From Phytophthora quininea (lineage: Eukaryota; Oomycota; Peronosporomycetes; Peronosporales; Peronosporaceae): a DNA stretch of 64,000 nt. The DNA lies in the NCBI GenBank assembly GCA_011947345.1, contig JAAVTG010000523.1, forward strand, positions 1 through 64,000. The letters run 5' to 3'. Made by a program: the position numbers and the translations under genes. The notes under the pieces were generated by a model. That model was not told the origin of the DNA and did no database searches. It saw only the letters and a program-made list of their open reading frames with translations. Shown here piece after piece: positions 10,404 to 21,338 of this stretch (position 1 is its first letter; each line of letters starts with the position of its first letter).

Positions 10404-11128
10404 AGTGTCGCATAAACCTCAGAAGTTGGCCAGATAGGTACAGCACATGATTTGCTGTCGATGCACTAATTCATGCAAGAGAATTGGCAGACACTTTCGG
10501 TGCAGTCCTTGAGAGAACGCATAATACGCGTGCTTCGTGCTCCTCCAGTTGGGAATACGATGTCGCCCGTGCGTCAAACTCTTCGTCCTCGCTGGTTAGA
10601 TTTCTCGGACTCCCATATCTGCCAGCTTGCGATCGAACGGTGGTCACAACGCGATCTTATTCTAGCAGAATTTGACCTGGTGAACGCCAACGTCACCGCG
10701 CTCTTTGGCGCGCTGGCCCCTACGACGACATCGCGTTCTTTCTGTTGTCCATGGCCAGTCTAGTCTTGAAGTTTCTCGAACGAGCTGCAGCCGACGCTGT
10801 GGGACCTGAGCTCGGAGCATTTCAAAGCGGTTCTTGGCGTGAAGACTGCGGCTAGGGCGGTCGTTGCAGTTCCCCTGCATATTATACTTATTTCGGCAAA
10901 TGAGTGAGCTGCGGACGACAATTGGTTGAGTACGAGTCGTTTAGGGCCTTAACTCAGCTTTGCCATAAAGATGGATGCCATATTTAGATAATTTCGCTCA
11001 GTCCCGCTTCAATCACTACTACCATCCTTTCGTTAGCTTATAAGCCAGATATTCTTTATCAGCTCACTGCTCTTTCAAGCCACTTACATTAGTCATCAAC
11101 CTTTCATTGTCTTGCTGCTCTAGTCTAG
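10404..11128. other. Array-end spacer with a diverged fossil of the array unit
   Basis: No convincing gene is seen. About 10524-10640 is a diverged match to the unit spacer (ACGCGTGCTTC, GCTCCTCCAGTTG, GTCGCCCGTGCGTC), indicating an older unit remnant beyond the homogenised array. The remainder, to the hydrolase stop at 11129, shows no recognisable feature. Confidence 0.55.
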
Positions 11129-13056
11129 TCAATACGACGTGAAGCTCAGATCAGCGCCTTCAGGGGCCGACTGAACGATGTGGTCGACCATCTGAGGGAT
11201 CATCCGCTGGTTGACGGTGTGCCACCCAAGCGAGATCGACTGGTCGAAGCTTCCGGTCCAGCAATGCTCGTAGCCGCGACCGTCAGTGACGCCGTAGACG
11301 ATCGATCCATTGAAGTACGGCTCCGTGGTCGTCTTTAAGAAATCTTCCAACAGGAACACGGCGTCGTTCAGGTAGTAGCTGTCCGTGACGCCCACGTACA
11401 CGTTCAGCTTGTTCACCAGTTTGGCGCCGAGTCCACGCGCATTCCATTCCCGCTGCAGCTTGGCACGGACGTCGTAGTTCGCCTCCCAGTACTCGACCAC
11501 GTCGGGGTGGATTTCACCGGTGAGTTTATCCCACACAGCGGCGGGGTAGCCGTCCGTGTCGTTGACCGGCGAATACACCGCTTGCCATGCATCCCATTGA
11601 CCGCCGGAACGTCCTCGAGACCCCCTGGCCAGTTCGTGGTGGTTTTCTTCCGCCATCGTCTCCCGGATATCACCGAGGTAGTCGCGTTTAGCGCCACGGT
11701 CTTTCTGAGTCCAATCGCCACGAGCGTAGTAGGCGTTCTTGTTCTTAAACAAGTCCACTTGCTGGAAGCGACGGAAGTCGAACGCGTCAGGACAGAACGA
11801 CCAGCAGCCGTTGTATTCCTCCGGGTAGTACACCTGCACTGCAAAGGACTCCCAACCGCCAGTAGATCCGCCGTACATGGTGCGTGCCCAGCCCTCGCCA
11901 ATGCCGCGGAATTTTTCTCAATGTACGGCAGGAATTCGTACGTAATAGCGTCACCATACGGCCCGATATTGGCGCTGTTGACGGCGTACGAATCGTCGTA
12001 GTACGGATTCGCGTGCTGTAGCTGCACGACTATGCCTCTCTTGTTGGTGAAGGCGTCGTCCGCCTTGTCAGACGTCCAATTGGAATAGAAGAAAACCCCG
12101 TACTGCTCACCCAGCGACGCCGTCGTGACATTCGCCGGTGGTGCAGGCAAGAAACTGTGCTCGAAGTAGCGGTTGTAGTGCGTGTGGTAGACAAATACCG
12201 GGTAGTGCACGTCGCTCAGAGATTCGTCGTAGAAACGGTAGGGCAGCAGCACCCAGGCTTTAAGGTAGACATCGGTGCCCCAGAACTTTGACAACGACGG
12301 GCTTCGGAACGTCACGTGTTTGAGCAGTTCATGTGGTTCCTCCAGAGGCGGCAGCTCCGGTTCGACGTGTGTCAACACCAAATTAATCGAGAAACTTTTC
12401 GGGTCGAAAGACACGAGCTTGGACGCGCTGTAGAGCGTACCAGGTGCCGTTAATACGCCACCGTCGCTCTCGAACGTCGTAAACTTCGGTAAACTCAAAT
12501 TTCGGCCGTCTGAGCGATTGTACTGCACGTACGGATGCAGCACCGCTTGCACCCAGTAGTCCTCGGCCGGGATCTCGTCCAGGAACAGCTTCGGGTAGCC
12601 GACGGCGTGGGTCACGTTTACTTCGCGGTGTTCCGTCTCGCCGGGGACAAAATCCCAGACATCGACGGCAAAGAGCTGCTGACTGTCTTCCGAGTCGTCG
12701 ACCAGAAACCGCGGCTGGTCGTCTCCGTCCGGGTCGTTCACGGCGTGTTTCTTGGCGATGCAGATCATCAACCGACCGGTGACCGGCTCGGCGTGCAGGG
12801 ACTCGTGGAAACTCACTCGGAATCGAGGAAGCGGCGACTCGGAGCTGAGACCGGCGTCGACGACCACGGTCGGCGTTTTGGTCGGGGTGCGGATCGTCAG
12901 CAGGAACCCAGTGATCGCCACGGCCCATAACAGTCCAACAAACGCTGCGACGCCGAGTCTGCGGGCAGAACTTGTCCGGGTCGAGCTGACGGGCCCGGCC
13001 GGGCGATCACCACCTGAAATCAGCGCCGCCCGCTCGGAGTCGGACTGCATGGACAT
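11129..13056 (-). CDS. Membrane-anchored serine hydrolase (alpha/beta fold), one frameshift
   Basis: The N-terminus is cytosol-like and Ser/Arg-rich, followed by one transmembrane segment near residues 33-53 (LGVAAFVGLLWAVAITGFLL). This predicts a type II membrane protein with a large lumenal or extracellular domain carrying several N-glycosylation sequons. A nucleophile elbow GGSTGGW (GxSxG) appears in the C-terminal half, as in alpha/beta hydrolases and esterases. The frame breaks once near 11912-11916, a T run on the plus strand: the N-terminal half (13056 to about 11915) and the C-terminal half with the elbow are in different frames. One base appears missing. The coding signal is otherwise clean, so error is plausible. 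Substrate unknown. Confidence 0.75.
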
Positions 13057-13562
13057 GAAGATGGCAGGAATCGCTTGTAGACTGGTGGTGCACGGCGAAA
13101 CTTGGCGAATGACACATGGCAGAGAGAAGCATCGAGAAAGCGGCCGCGTTGGAATGACCGGCCAGCGTTAGTCCGCTGGATGAAAGCACCGTTTCTGCTA
13201 ATGAACGATAGACAAAACCTGTTCTAACCGATACTGTAGCCATCTGTTCCGAAAAGGTATAGATTACCAACCGGGACCGAACTGACTGCGACTCGAATTC
13301 AAAGTGACTATCATTTCACGACGCATCAATGGCTACACAGGTAGCAAATTCTCACGGAGATGTCGTGGTGGTGAGTGCCATCACGCACTCCTCCCCATCG
13401 GGTTCACTGCGAGACTCGCTTCCCGTCGCTGCTTTAGAAATTGCCGGTGGTGCCGCTGCGACTGCAGTTGCCCAGAACTCCCCCTTGGAGAAAGAAAAAA
13501 GTCAATGGTTTCATTGTCATACACAGTCGAACCGACGGTCTCCGTTACACCACCACCTCATC

Positions 13563-13972
13563 CTACTGATCCCCAGCGTTTCCGGCAGAGCCGCTGGTCG
13601 ACGTGCTGTTGCTGCCGCAGTCGCACTCGGCCAGCGTGAGCACCACGTCCATGGACGAGAGCCCCATCTTGTAGGCCGAGCAGAGGCTGGTGGGGCGGTT
13701 GACGCAGTTGCGCTGCTGCTGGAACTTCCAAAGTCCTGCAGCAAGCACATGTCCTCGCACTTGGTGGCCTTCTCGGTCGGCTGCGCGTCCCACGGCGTGG
13801 ACTTCATGTGAGCCATGCGGTAGAACATGTCCTGCTTCTTGGCCAGCATTTCCTGACGCACCACCCCTTCCTGGTGGTGGTAGGCGGTGGACTCCTTGTG
13901 AATTTTCAACGTCACGCCGTCCGACGCCACCACGGAGGCCAGTAGAGCGAGCACGGCGAAGAAAGTCTTCAT
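13563..13972 (-). CDS. Small secreted Cys-containing protein, one frameshift
   Basis: The protein starts with a signal peptide (MKTFFAVLALLASVVASDGV). The mature part has spaced cysteines (KCEDMCL, then in the shifted frame RNCVNRP, SLCSAYK and ECDCGS), a pattern seen in oomycete small secreted proteins. The frame changes near 13730 by one base, and the Cys-rich C-terminal frame ends at a TAG at 13563-13565. A longer upstream frame exists, but the signal peptide favours the ATG at 13970-13972. No family is recognised. It may be an apoplastic effector or a surface protein. Confidence 0.55.
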
Positions 13973-14165
13973 GCTTAGCAGCAGCTTCAGGAGTGAGCTC
14001 AGGATCCAAAGCCGTTTCGGTTGGATTTTTCCTGATTTTAACGGAAAACTTTGTGTGCACCACATAGATTTTGGACAGAGTTTTCAACAAACTCATCAAC
14101 AAGAGCGTTGAGAAACAAACTAACAAGAAATGGCTTTTGTTTATACTCTACTTTTTATTATCAAA

Positions 14166-15428
14166 CTATTCGCTTTGTCTGGACACGGAGGAGTTGAACT
14201 TTTCGTCGCGATACCAGGGATGTTCCAAGCTTTTCTGCACGACTTCTTCGCGAGCAATAGCGACTGCATCAACCGATAGAGCTCCCGCTTCGCAGTCTCG
14301 ACAAATCGTCACCAAACGCTGCGCGAGTCGACAGTCTTGCAGCAGAAAGCTCAGTTGGTGTTGTCGTCGGCAGTCCAGACACATATACTGCCTGCAGAGC
14401 TTACACCAACGCTTCTTCTGCAGGATCTTGGCGCCTTGGTTGGTTTTACTTGCAGCTGTGATGAAGACCGACTGCTTCTTGCCGCATCCAGAGCATTTCT
14501 TATCGTCCGTAATACTCGATGAAGAAGTGCCGCTGCTCTCCGAACTCGACGACGACGAGTCGTCCGAGTACTTTAGTCGCAGCGCCCAAACGAGCTTCTT
14601 CATCTGGCTGCAGTAGACGTTATTGGCCACAGAAAGCAGCAGTTTTGCTGCTGATTTCAACACTAAAGTACGTTCCAAGCCACCCGCGGGGTTGAAGAAG
14701 CCCTTGATGAACACGTCCGTCACGTTCCTGTCTCTTTGGCGATACAAAATACTGATGGAGCTGTTGCCGCGGGTGGTCGTCTCTCGCACTGGCGTCTCGG
14801 GAAACTGCACTGAATGCACATAGTGATACCCTACGCGTTCGCCATTCCGTAGTCGTTCGATGCCTGTCGTCTCCAAGTACACAAAGTCGCGGTTCTTGAC
14901 GATCGGCCGGGCAATCAACGGCACTTTGACTTCGACCCACTTGACACCGATGGCATTGAATGGGTTTTCAGGCGTCGGGCTGGAGATCGGCGCAAGCACA
15001 CAGCTACCCAGAAGATCGTCGTGGATGTAGGAAGACTTGATCCGCATCGCCTCCGTCGAGTTGCACAGCACACCGTACATGACGTCGTCCAGGTTGCCGA
15101 CAATCGTACCGGTGACCAATACGACGGGGAGATCTCCGAGCGGGGTGTCGGACTCGTACGTGGCATTGACCCCCATAGCGTCTGCAATGTTGGGTCTCTC
15201 CCCATACGCTCGTAGCCCGTCCTTAGCTGCCAAGAACTTCCATCGAGCTTCGTCAACCTTGCCGTGGTCGTCCACCAAGAAGCGCTCGTATGTGTTGATA
15301 CTGCGAGCCACGAACTTGTGCGCGAGGGTCTCCAATTCAGCCGTAGCTTCCGACGAGAGACGCAACGGCGGGAACGGACTCGTGTGGCGCTTGAGGACCG
15401 ACGCGTTCATCTTGTGGGTCTGCGCCAT
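14166..15428 (-). CDS. START-like / FYVE-type zinc-finger protein
   Basis: The ATG at 15426-15428 gives a 420-residue protein; the frame is open to another ATG at 15603-15605, but the extra peptide looks non-coding. Residues ~15-280 resemble the START-like domain of oomycete START-FYVE proteins (PPLRLSSEATAELETLAHKF, later VKVPLIARPIVKNRDFVYLE). After a Ser/Asp-rich linker comes a Cys-rich finger (CSGCGKK, CKLCRQYMCLDC, CRDCEAG), a FYVE-related zinc-binding array. Such proteins are expected at endosomal or other membranes and bind lipid; the specific ligand is unknown. The frame is intact. Confidence 0.75.
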   Translation of the reverse strand: MAQTHKMNASVLKRHTSPFPPLRLSSEATAELETLAHKFVARSINTYERFLVDDHGKVDEARWKFLAAKDGLRAYGERPNIADAMGVNATYESDTPLGDLPVVLVTGTIVGNLDDVMYGVLCNSTEAMRIKSSYIHDDLLGSCVLAPISSPTPENPFNAIGVKWVEVKVPLIARPIVKNRDFVYLETTGIERLRNGERVGYHYVHSVQFPETPVRETTTRGNSSISILYRQRDRNVTDVFIKGFFNPAGGLERTLVLKSAAKLLLSVANNVYCSQMKKLVWALRLKYSDDSSSSSSESSGTSSSSITDDKKCSGCGKKQSVFITAASKTNQGAKILQKKRWCKLCRQYMCLDCRRQHQLSFLLQDCRLAQRLVTICRDCEAGALSVDAVAIAREEVVQKSLEHPWYRDEKFNSSVSRQSE

Positions 15429-15605
15429 TGTCCGTTTCTCTTCAAACGGGTCGGCGAACACCATCACAAAAGCTTGAGGACCACCTCTTATGAGCCCGTG
15501 GCGACAATACGTTGTGGCATTCCAACGCTGCGGGAATGCCACGAAGTGGAGTCTGCCGTGAGCCAGTGAGAGTCCGTGCCATGTGCCGTACGTCAGACGT
15601 CCCAT

Positions 15606-16333
15606 CCGTCCCGATCCTGCCGCATGGCAACAAGGACTTGCACGTCTTGAAAGGATGGTGATGGTCTCCGGAATCGGTTCACGCGGTAATCACCTTGCGG
15701 GACTCAAGCCGACCTGTCTACCAACGCCAAAGCAACGCGAAATGGAGCACTCGCTGCAGTAAGATCTTGCCGCGAAAGTTTGGATCGATTGGGTCGCAAG
15801 ACTTTCGACCATCGCAGGATTAGACGCTGCCGGCTATGCGTTGGGTTTGGCACGAATTCTCGCAATTGCGCTGGGGTTCGCCGCTCCACAGCCGTCTGGC
15901 TCTTTGATCATAAGCACCTTGGTGGACATGCTCGTTTACGGAGGTGCTTTGGTGTGTTGCAGTCGATATGCTCTAGCTTCGGATCTCTGCCAGGACAGAT
16001 GCGTTGTTGATGTCTTGATCCAGTTGAATCAAGTTGAAAGTCTTCCATATGGACATGACGTCCCTGTCAGCGGGTTTGAAGTGCTACATCAACACTGCAG
16101 GCGTATCCGAACAAGCTGTCCGATGCAGTCTGCCCCAGTTGCGGATGCCCAACGACAGAATAGAGAGCAGCAGCTGGCATTGACTAAGGACGGCAACGTA
16201 AAATCTTCCTGTCAACGGTCTCATTGCGGTACTCACAAAACTTATGCTGTTAGTAGCTTAGACGTTATCATAAGTTTGCTGCAAAGGAAATATTATTGAT
16301 TATTCGTTTGTAGCGCTGCATTGGTCGACGCGT
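15606..16333. other. Gene-poor spacer with a weak hydrophobic ORF
   Basis: A plus-strand frame from about 15766 to 16299 encodes a partly hydrophobic peptide (ALGLARILAIALGFAAP, later LVDMLVYGGALVCC) but has no ATG. It begins right after a CTGCAG that could be a splice acceptor. No family is recognised and a relic exon is possible. Nothing else is visible. Confidence 0.3.
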
Positions 16334-18060
16334 TTACCATGGGTAGGCGTTCTGGAGGTTGGTCTCGAAGTTCCCGTCGATGAACGGCACCGTGGGCGAC
16401 CTCTTCCACTTCCAGTCAAACTCCGCAGCCGCCGTCATCTCGCTCCACATGACCAAGTCCTGAGACTGCCCAGTTCTCCACCAGGCATCGGATAATATCC
16501 ATTGTATATGGATTGTTGCCGAGACGCTCGACTCAATCAATATTGGAACAATGTCAATTTTCTGGGAAAACAATTGCAATGCATCGATCTAATTGTGTAT
16601 CTTGTTGAAGTGTCTGTGAGGCCTCGTTCAACGAGTTGGCAGAGGCATACATAACCACGTCTGCGGTCTCGAGGTACGAGGAAGTGGAAGAGCACGAGCG
16701 AGGTTTTTTGCTAGACCACGGCGCGCTCCAGCTCACACTTTTGAACGTACACTGCCGTTGCTCAACCTCCACGACAGCCCCGCATCGAGCCCCGCCGCTA
16801 ACCACGCTACTATCGTAAGCAGTCTCGTCTCGAATCACTCCAAGATGTCGATCAGCTCGGCGTTTGCTCCCCAAGCCTCCAGAAGAAACCAGCATTATCC
16901 ATCGACTTTTGCTCTCCACAGGAGAGGAATCGATTAATTCTGGTAGCGCTTGTGTCTCCACAGAGCCCAGCACCAAGCGCAAACACAGAAAATCTAAATC
17001 GACCCGCCCAGGCACTTCAAAGAAGAAGCGCACCAAAGCCTCTAGTGTTCGTTCACCAAGGCCTGCAAGTCCGAGTGGTGTTACGGCGAAACGAGGCATC
17101 AGTCGCGCCCACCATCAGACGCCGCAGATCACCTGAGGAAGTCAAATCAGCCATCGAAGAGAGATCCAAGTCCAGAGAGGAAGACCGCTCGAAGTACATC
17201 GATTTGTCTTTGCTACCTCCGTCGAGATGGAACGACTGTTCTCGGCAGTGAAGTGCATGCTTGGAGGATAATATATGCGGAAGCGAATGAGTGCCAAGAC
17301 ACTCGAGTCAATCCTCTCCTTGAGGATTAAGTAGGCAGAGAGGGTAGCATGAGAAGATAGCGAAGCTGAGGCTGAAGAGTACGATTAGCTGCGAGTAGAA
17401 GTTGCTAGCTGGCATTACGATCCCGGCAATATTGGACGAGGTCGCCACAATCAATATTGTGGAGAACAATTTTGCTATGTAACAATGCCAATGTTTTCCC
17501 GATCCCTGCTTCTCCACGTCGTCTTGAGGTTGTGTCCTTGCTAATAAGGCCAGTACCGAAGCTTGACGCTGTCGCCGTCAATTTGTTTTGACTGGCGAGT
17601 TCGTGAAGTAGCTCCCCAACAGCGCAGAGCGCGATGTCGAGATCCCAGCGATTGTAGAGTTATCACTGTCCAGCCAAATGATCGCGTATTCCCAGGAATG
17701 GCGCTTGGGGCCAGATATCGGGAAGTACCAGGCGTACATGAAGGCCCAGCTGTCTTTGTAAAACTTCGTGCGGCCGTACACTTGAGACCCGTAGCGAGAA
17801 CCAGCGCAGGTGTCTCCAGTCAGCAGCCAAGCACCTTTGCCACCCTTACATTCCCTTCCTCGTCGACTGCGGGGTACGGGTTGCAACCACGGCGGATGTA
17901 GAGCTGCGGCTTAAATGTTAACGCCATTTTGGACTCTTTCGTCGTGGTCTTGGTCTCCGGGAACGGTTGCACTTGGTCGTAGTCGATAGTAATAGCCGCT
18001 TGAGTGAACATGACGGCTGCTGCCCATGTGATCGCGAGGAGAACGCAGCGTAGGTGGCTG
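16334..18060 (-). pseudogene. NLP gene split by a hAT-type insertion
   Basis: Two NLP pieces on the minus strand belong to one gene. The N-terminal and central part (about 17518-18060) shows IDYDQVQPFPET, LYIRRGCNPYPAVDEE, DTCAGSRYGSQVYGR and FMYAWYFP. The C-terminal part (16334-16473) shows SQDLVMWSEM and ends NLQNAYPW-stop. They are separated by 16482-17509, flanked by 8-bp direct repeats. The usual initiator ATG is absent near 18060, where the aligned bases no longer encode Met, and a further frame break lies near 17840 and a stop near 17550. The gene is dead. Its upstream GATCCCA block survives at 18095-18122. Confidence 0.85.
16482..17509 (+). mobile_element. hAT-family transposon relic (family 1) inside an NLP gene
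   Basis: The element is bounded by the direct repeat TTCTCCAC (16474-16481 and 17510-17517), an 8-bp target-site duplication typical of hAT. The termini are short imperfect inverted repeats: CAGGCATCGG at the left, and the complement of the right end reads CAGGGATCGG after one extra base. The interior (~1.03 kb) is decayed. Near 17209-17333 the plus strand reads like the hAT C-terminal dimerisation segment (ATSVEMERLFSAVKCML, then MSAKTLESILSLRIK), with stops. It is therefore a non-autonomous internally deleted copy. Confidence 0.8.
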
Positions 18061-18094
18061 GGTCGATTAGGCTACTAGTTGGCATTTGGCCAAC

Positions 18095-18122
18095 CTGATA
18101 AAAGATCGTCGTTGGGATCGGC
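18095..18122 (-). promoter_or_regulatory. Conserved NLP upstream block (GATCCCA)
   Basis: It reads GCCGATCCCAACGACGATC on the minus strand, upstream of the broken NLP. It matches the blocks upstream of the other NLP genes in this window. Confidence 0.6.
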
Positions 18123-18199
18123 GGCTTCGCGCAGACACATCGGAATCCTCGTAAACTTCCTCAGTTTGTCATATGTATACTCTTGCCGTCAAGCGCTGT

Positions 18200-19020
18200 C
18201 ATCATTCCACCTTTCCAAAATGAGAACTGATCTGTGCCTTGGCTCGAGTGGGGTTCCGACTCAACCGGTAGGATGTCCTTTGTTGTTCGATCCATTCTAC
18301 GGCCTCGGTGTCACCGTTTTCAGCTGCAGCTTTGAGCAAAATAGCGCGGTGTTTGTCTTCCTTCACAAACCGGAATGCCCAGCGCGTAAACTTTACCGGA
18401 GAAGACCCACCGAGCACAGCTCTTTGCCCCCAGTACTTACCGGTATTTCCCAGTAGACTTCGCGTGCAGGCAGGTGCGAGACCAGCACCTCCAGCGAGCC
18501 AACCGGTTCTCCATCATCGCACGCACTCAGGATTTGTGTGTGTTGCAGCAGCCATTATGAACGCCATCACTTTCCTTGCAAATGGTCAAAATGGGGACCG
18601 TCTCGATATTTCCTTTTCCGAAAGCTGTTACCACTACTAAATTGACTGCGGTCGTTGGCTGAGGCTCACCAAGTTGAAGGTGACTCTCGATCCACGTGCG
18701 GATGTTCATCGCTCGCAGAGAGGCAAGCCGCGTAGTACCACCGTGAACTCTTTTCCTTGTAGACAGGCTTCAACGATAGCGTCTTCAAGACTGGTCTGGC
18801 CTGATACTCGCTAACTTTGCGTGTCATGGTCTCCGGAGTGACCGCATCGAAGGCGAGGGTGTGCCGTAGAAGAACGCGGACAATTGCAGCGGGCGGAGGA
18901 TCTGGTACTGCCGCCCAGGAGCCTCGAAGAGGAACGCAGCGTCCGCGTCGCCTTTCGTGCTGATGGAGCGGTCCACAAGGTGATCCACAATATGTTCCAG
19001 ATGAATCTTACAATAACCAA
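18200..19020 (-). pseudogene. Degenerate ankyrin-like repeat gene (copy A)
   Basis: Minus-strand pieces form a decayed member of a family that recurs near NLP and BT1 genes here. From 19020 downward, readable segments include IVDHLVDRSISTKGDADAAF, RWYYAACLSA..EHPHV, PQPTTAVNLVV, CDDGEPVGSLEVLVSHL and finally LLKAAAENGDTEAVEWIEQQ. The last has the A-x-x-G-x-x-x-x-V-x-W-L/I rhythm of oomycete ankyrin-like repeats. Stops and frame changes separate the segments. The assignment to ankyrin is by motif rhythm only. Confidence 0.5.
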
Positions 19021-19114
19021 GTATTTACATTGTAGAGCGCTCTAGACACCATCCCACATCTGGATCTAAGCAGGAATGCATTGTTTTTCAACCAAGTTGC
19101 TAGCAAAAAGGTAT

Positions 19115-19375
19115 CTACCATGGGTAGGCGTTCTGGAGGTTGGTCTCGAAGTTCCCGTCGGTGAACGGCACCTTGGACGATCTCTTCCACTCCCGGCCAA
19201 AGTCTGCAGTCGCCAGTGCGTTTTGCGCAGCCTCCGTCATCTCACTCCACATGAGACTGTCCACTTCTCCACGTCGTCTTCACTTAAGACCCGTAGCGAG
19301 AATCAGCGCAGGTGTCTCTAGTCAGCAGCATAGCTCCTTGCCGCTGCTTACATTCCCACCTTCGTCGACTTCAGC
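19115..19375 (-). pseudogene. NLP fragment with internal deletion
   Basis: The C-terminal NLP block (MWSEMTEAAQNAL, FGREWKRSS, NLQNAYPW-stop at 19115-19117) is directly followed by a piece of the N-terminal half (around DTCADSR and VDEGGNV). The central domain with the heptapeptide is deleted. It then joins abruptly to BT1 sequence at about 19395. Confidence 0.75.
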
Positions 19376-19395
19376 TCAAAAGGTCGTTGAATTTG

Positions 19396-21044
19396 TTTGG
19401 TGGTTCCGGTAAAAGCAATGAATTTCATAGCGGCTTGCTCTTCGTGGAAGAAATATTCACGCCGAAGACACGGAAGGGCTTGGAGGCTGAAGAGGAGCAA
19501 GGAAGTTTAACCGTGGACGTCTTCAGCAAGCCATACCTCGGTCTACTGGCGCAGTACCGGCGGTAGGTCTTTTGTTCGGAGTATTGCCGTCCACGGTCTA
19601 TCCATTCATTCAAGTGCACCTCAACGCCAGTGGAGCTCAAGTGGTCACTGCTGCGACGCTCATCACGCTTCCCTACAGTTTAAAAGTGTTCTTTGGAGCT
19701 CTCTCAGACTGCTTTCCGATTCTCGGCTACCGTCGTCGGTCTTACATGCTTATCGGCTGGACGATCTGTGTTGTCATGCTCTTTACAATGGCGTTCATGG
19801 AGATTGGCGAGCCATATTTCCTGAATCCGGCCGACCGACTAATTTCTCCAGAGGACTACACGCCGGAAATCGAAGCGAGACTGAACCGTGACGCACCCTT
19901 GAAAGCTGGTCGCTACGTGTTTCTGATGATGTTTACAGCATGCGGAATGTGCTGGCAAATGTGTACCGACAGCTTGGTAGTGGGGTTGGCCCAACAAGAA
20001 CCACTGGAGATACGAGGACGCGCACAATCGGTGATGTTCGTGGCTCAATTAATTACTAAGACATCGGCTCAAGCTCTCACGGGTTTTGCTTTCAACGGAG
20101 CGGAGTATGGTGGAACATTCGAGTTCTCACTTACGTTTTCGCAACTCATGTTGGTGATTGCAATCGGTGTCGCACCAATCATTCCCGTGACGTGGTTCTG
20201 CGTGGAAGAATCTCCCACACCTGCTGTGTCGTTTTCAAAGTACGTGGGCCAGTTCTGGCAAGCTATGAAGACCCGCGCAGTCTACCAGTTTATCTTTTAC
20301 TCCTTCTTCAGTGGCATTTTTGCTAGTTTCTCGTTCACTGCAATGGCTCCAGTGCAGCTCTACATGGTGGGGGTCACTGCCGTCAACAACGCTCTCAGTG
20401 ACATCATCGGCAGCATGTTGTGCTTTATCGCTTTTGTCATCATCGGCAAGTACGGACTCGGGTGGAATTGGCGAGTGATCACGGTCAGTATTGGCGTGCT
20501 GGTGATCATTCTCGACAGTGTGTTCGCGTTCATCACGATCTGGGATGTGTTTCGAAGTCAGTGGTTCTGGCTCGGCCTCCCCATTGTGATCATCGTCCCA
20601 TTCTACATTCATCACCTCATCTGCAGCTTTGTGGCTGTGGAATTGATCGACGAAGGTCGAGAGGGAGCGATGTTCGGCCTGCTGATCAGTGCCAACACTA
20701 TTGCGAATCCATTTGCGACCACATTGACCCGAATCGTCGATAGTTATTGGGACTTCAGCAACGAGCGGATCCAGATCGACGACTACTCTGTGCGACTGGA
20801 TATCACGCAAGCCATACTGCTGACGTACGGCATGACGATTGTGTCGTGGCTGTTCCTGTTCCTTCTACCGAGACAGAAGACGGAGGTGCAGGAATTGAAG
20901 CGGTCCGGCGGTTCGAGTTCCCTGTGTGGCGCTCTTACTGTTGCATATTTGAGCTTCGCGCTCGTGTGGTCCGTCGCGTGCAACGTCCTGGCGATTATCC
21001 CCAGTACGAGCTGCCTCGTGATCGCTGGCGGCAAAGGATGCTAG
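19396..21044 (+). pseudogene. BT1/FBT folate-biopterin transporter, 5' damaged
   Basis: The protein is close to the intact BT1 at 29882 (VEEIFTPKTRKGLEAEEEQG, VDVFSKPYLGLLAQY), but the start codon region is replaced by unrelated sequence. One base is missing near 19557 (ACCGGCGG against ACCTGGCGG), creating a TAG. From 19572 to 21044 the frame is open for 490 codons with multiple membrane spans and ends at the family tail CLVIAGGKGC. BT1 proteins are 11-12-span transporters of folates or pterins. Without a normal N-terminus this copy is probably non-functional. Confidence 0.8.
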
Positions 21045-21338
21045 CAATGAAATAAAACTGCTGCCGTCTCAGCGCGAGTTTTTGCTGGATTTTAGCTTAT
21101 TTCTCTTGCGGCATCTCTTCCGTATTGGAATTGGCCTCTTTCAACCATCGATCGGGATGTTTTGTCGCCTTGGTATTTGGACAGTATTCACAAGTGGAGG
21201 CTAACCACTCTAGCAAACCGATCAACTCTCACACGACCAAGAATTGTCATTGTTGAGTGTCATCCCGTATCCAAACATGGAATCATTGCCAATGAGGTGC
21301 TCGTGTTCAACCGAGGGTTAAAAAGCAAAGAAAGGCAT

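Noticed and set aside
20235..20810. 191-codon minus-strand ORF inside BT1
   Set aside because: Antisense of the BT1 membrane-protein frame, repeated wherever that sequence is duplicated; His/Asp-rich composition with no domain.
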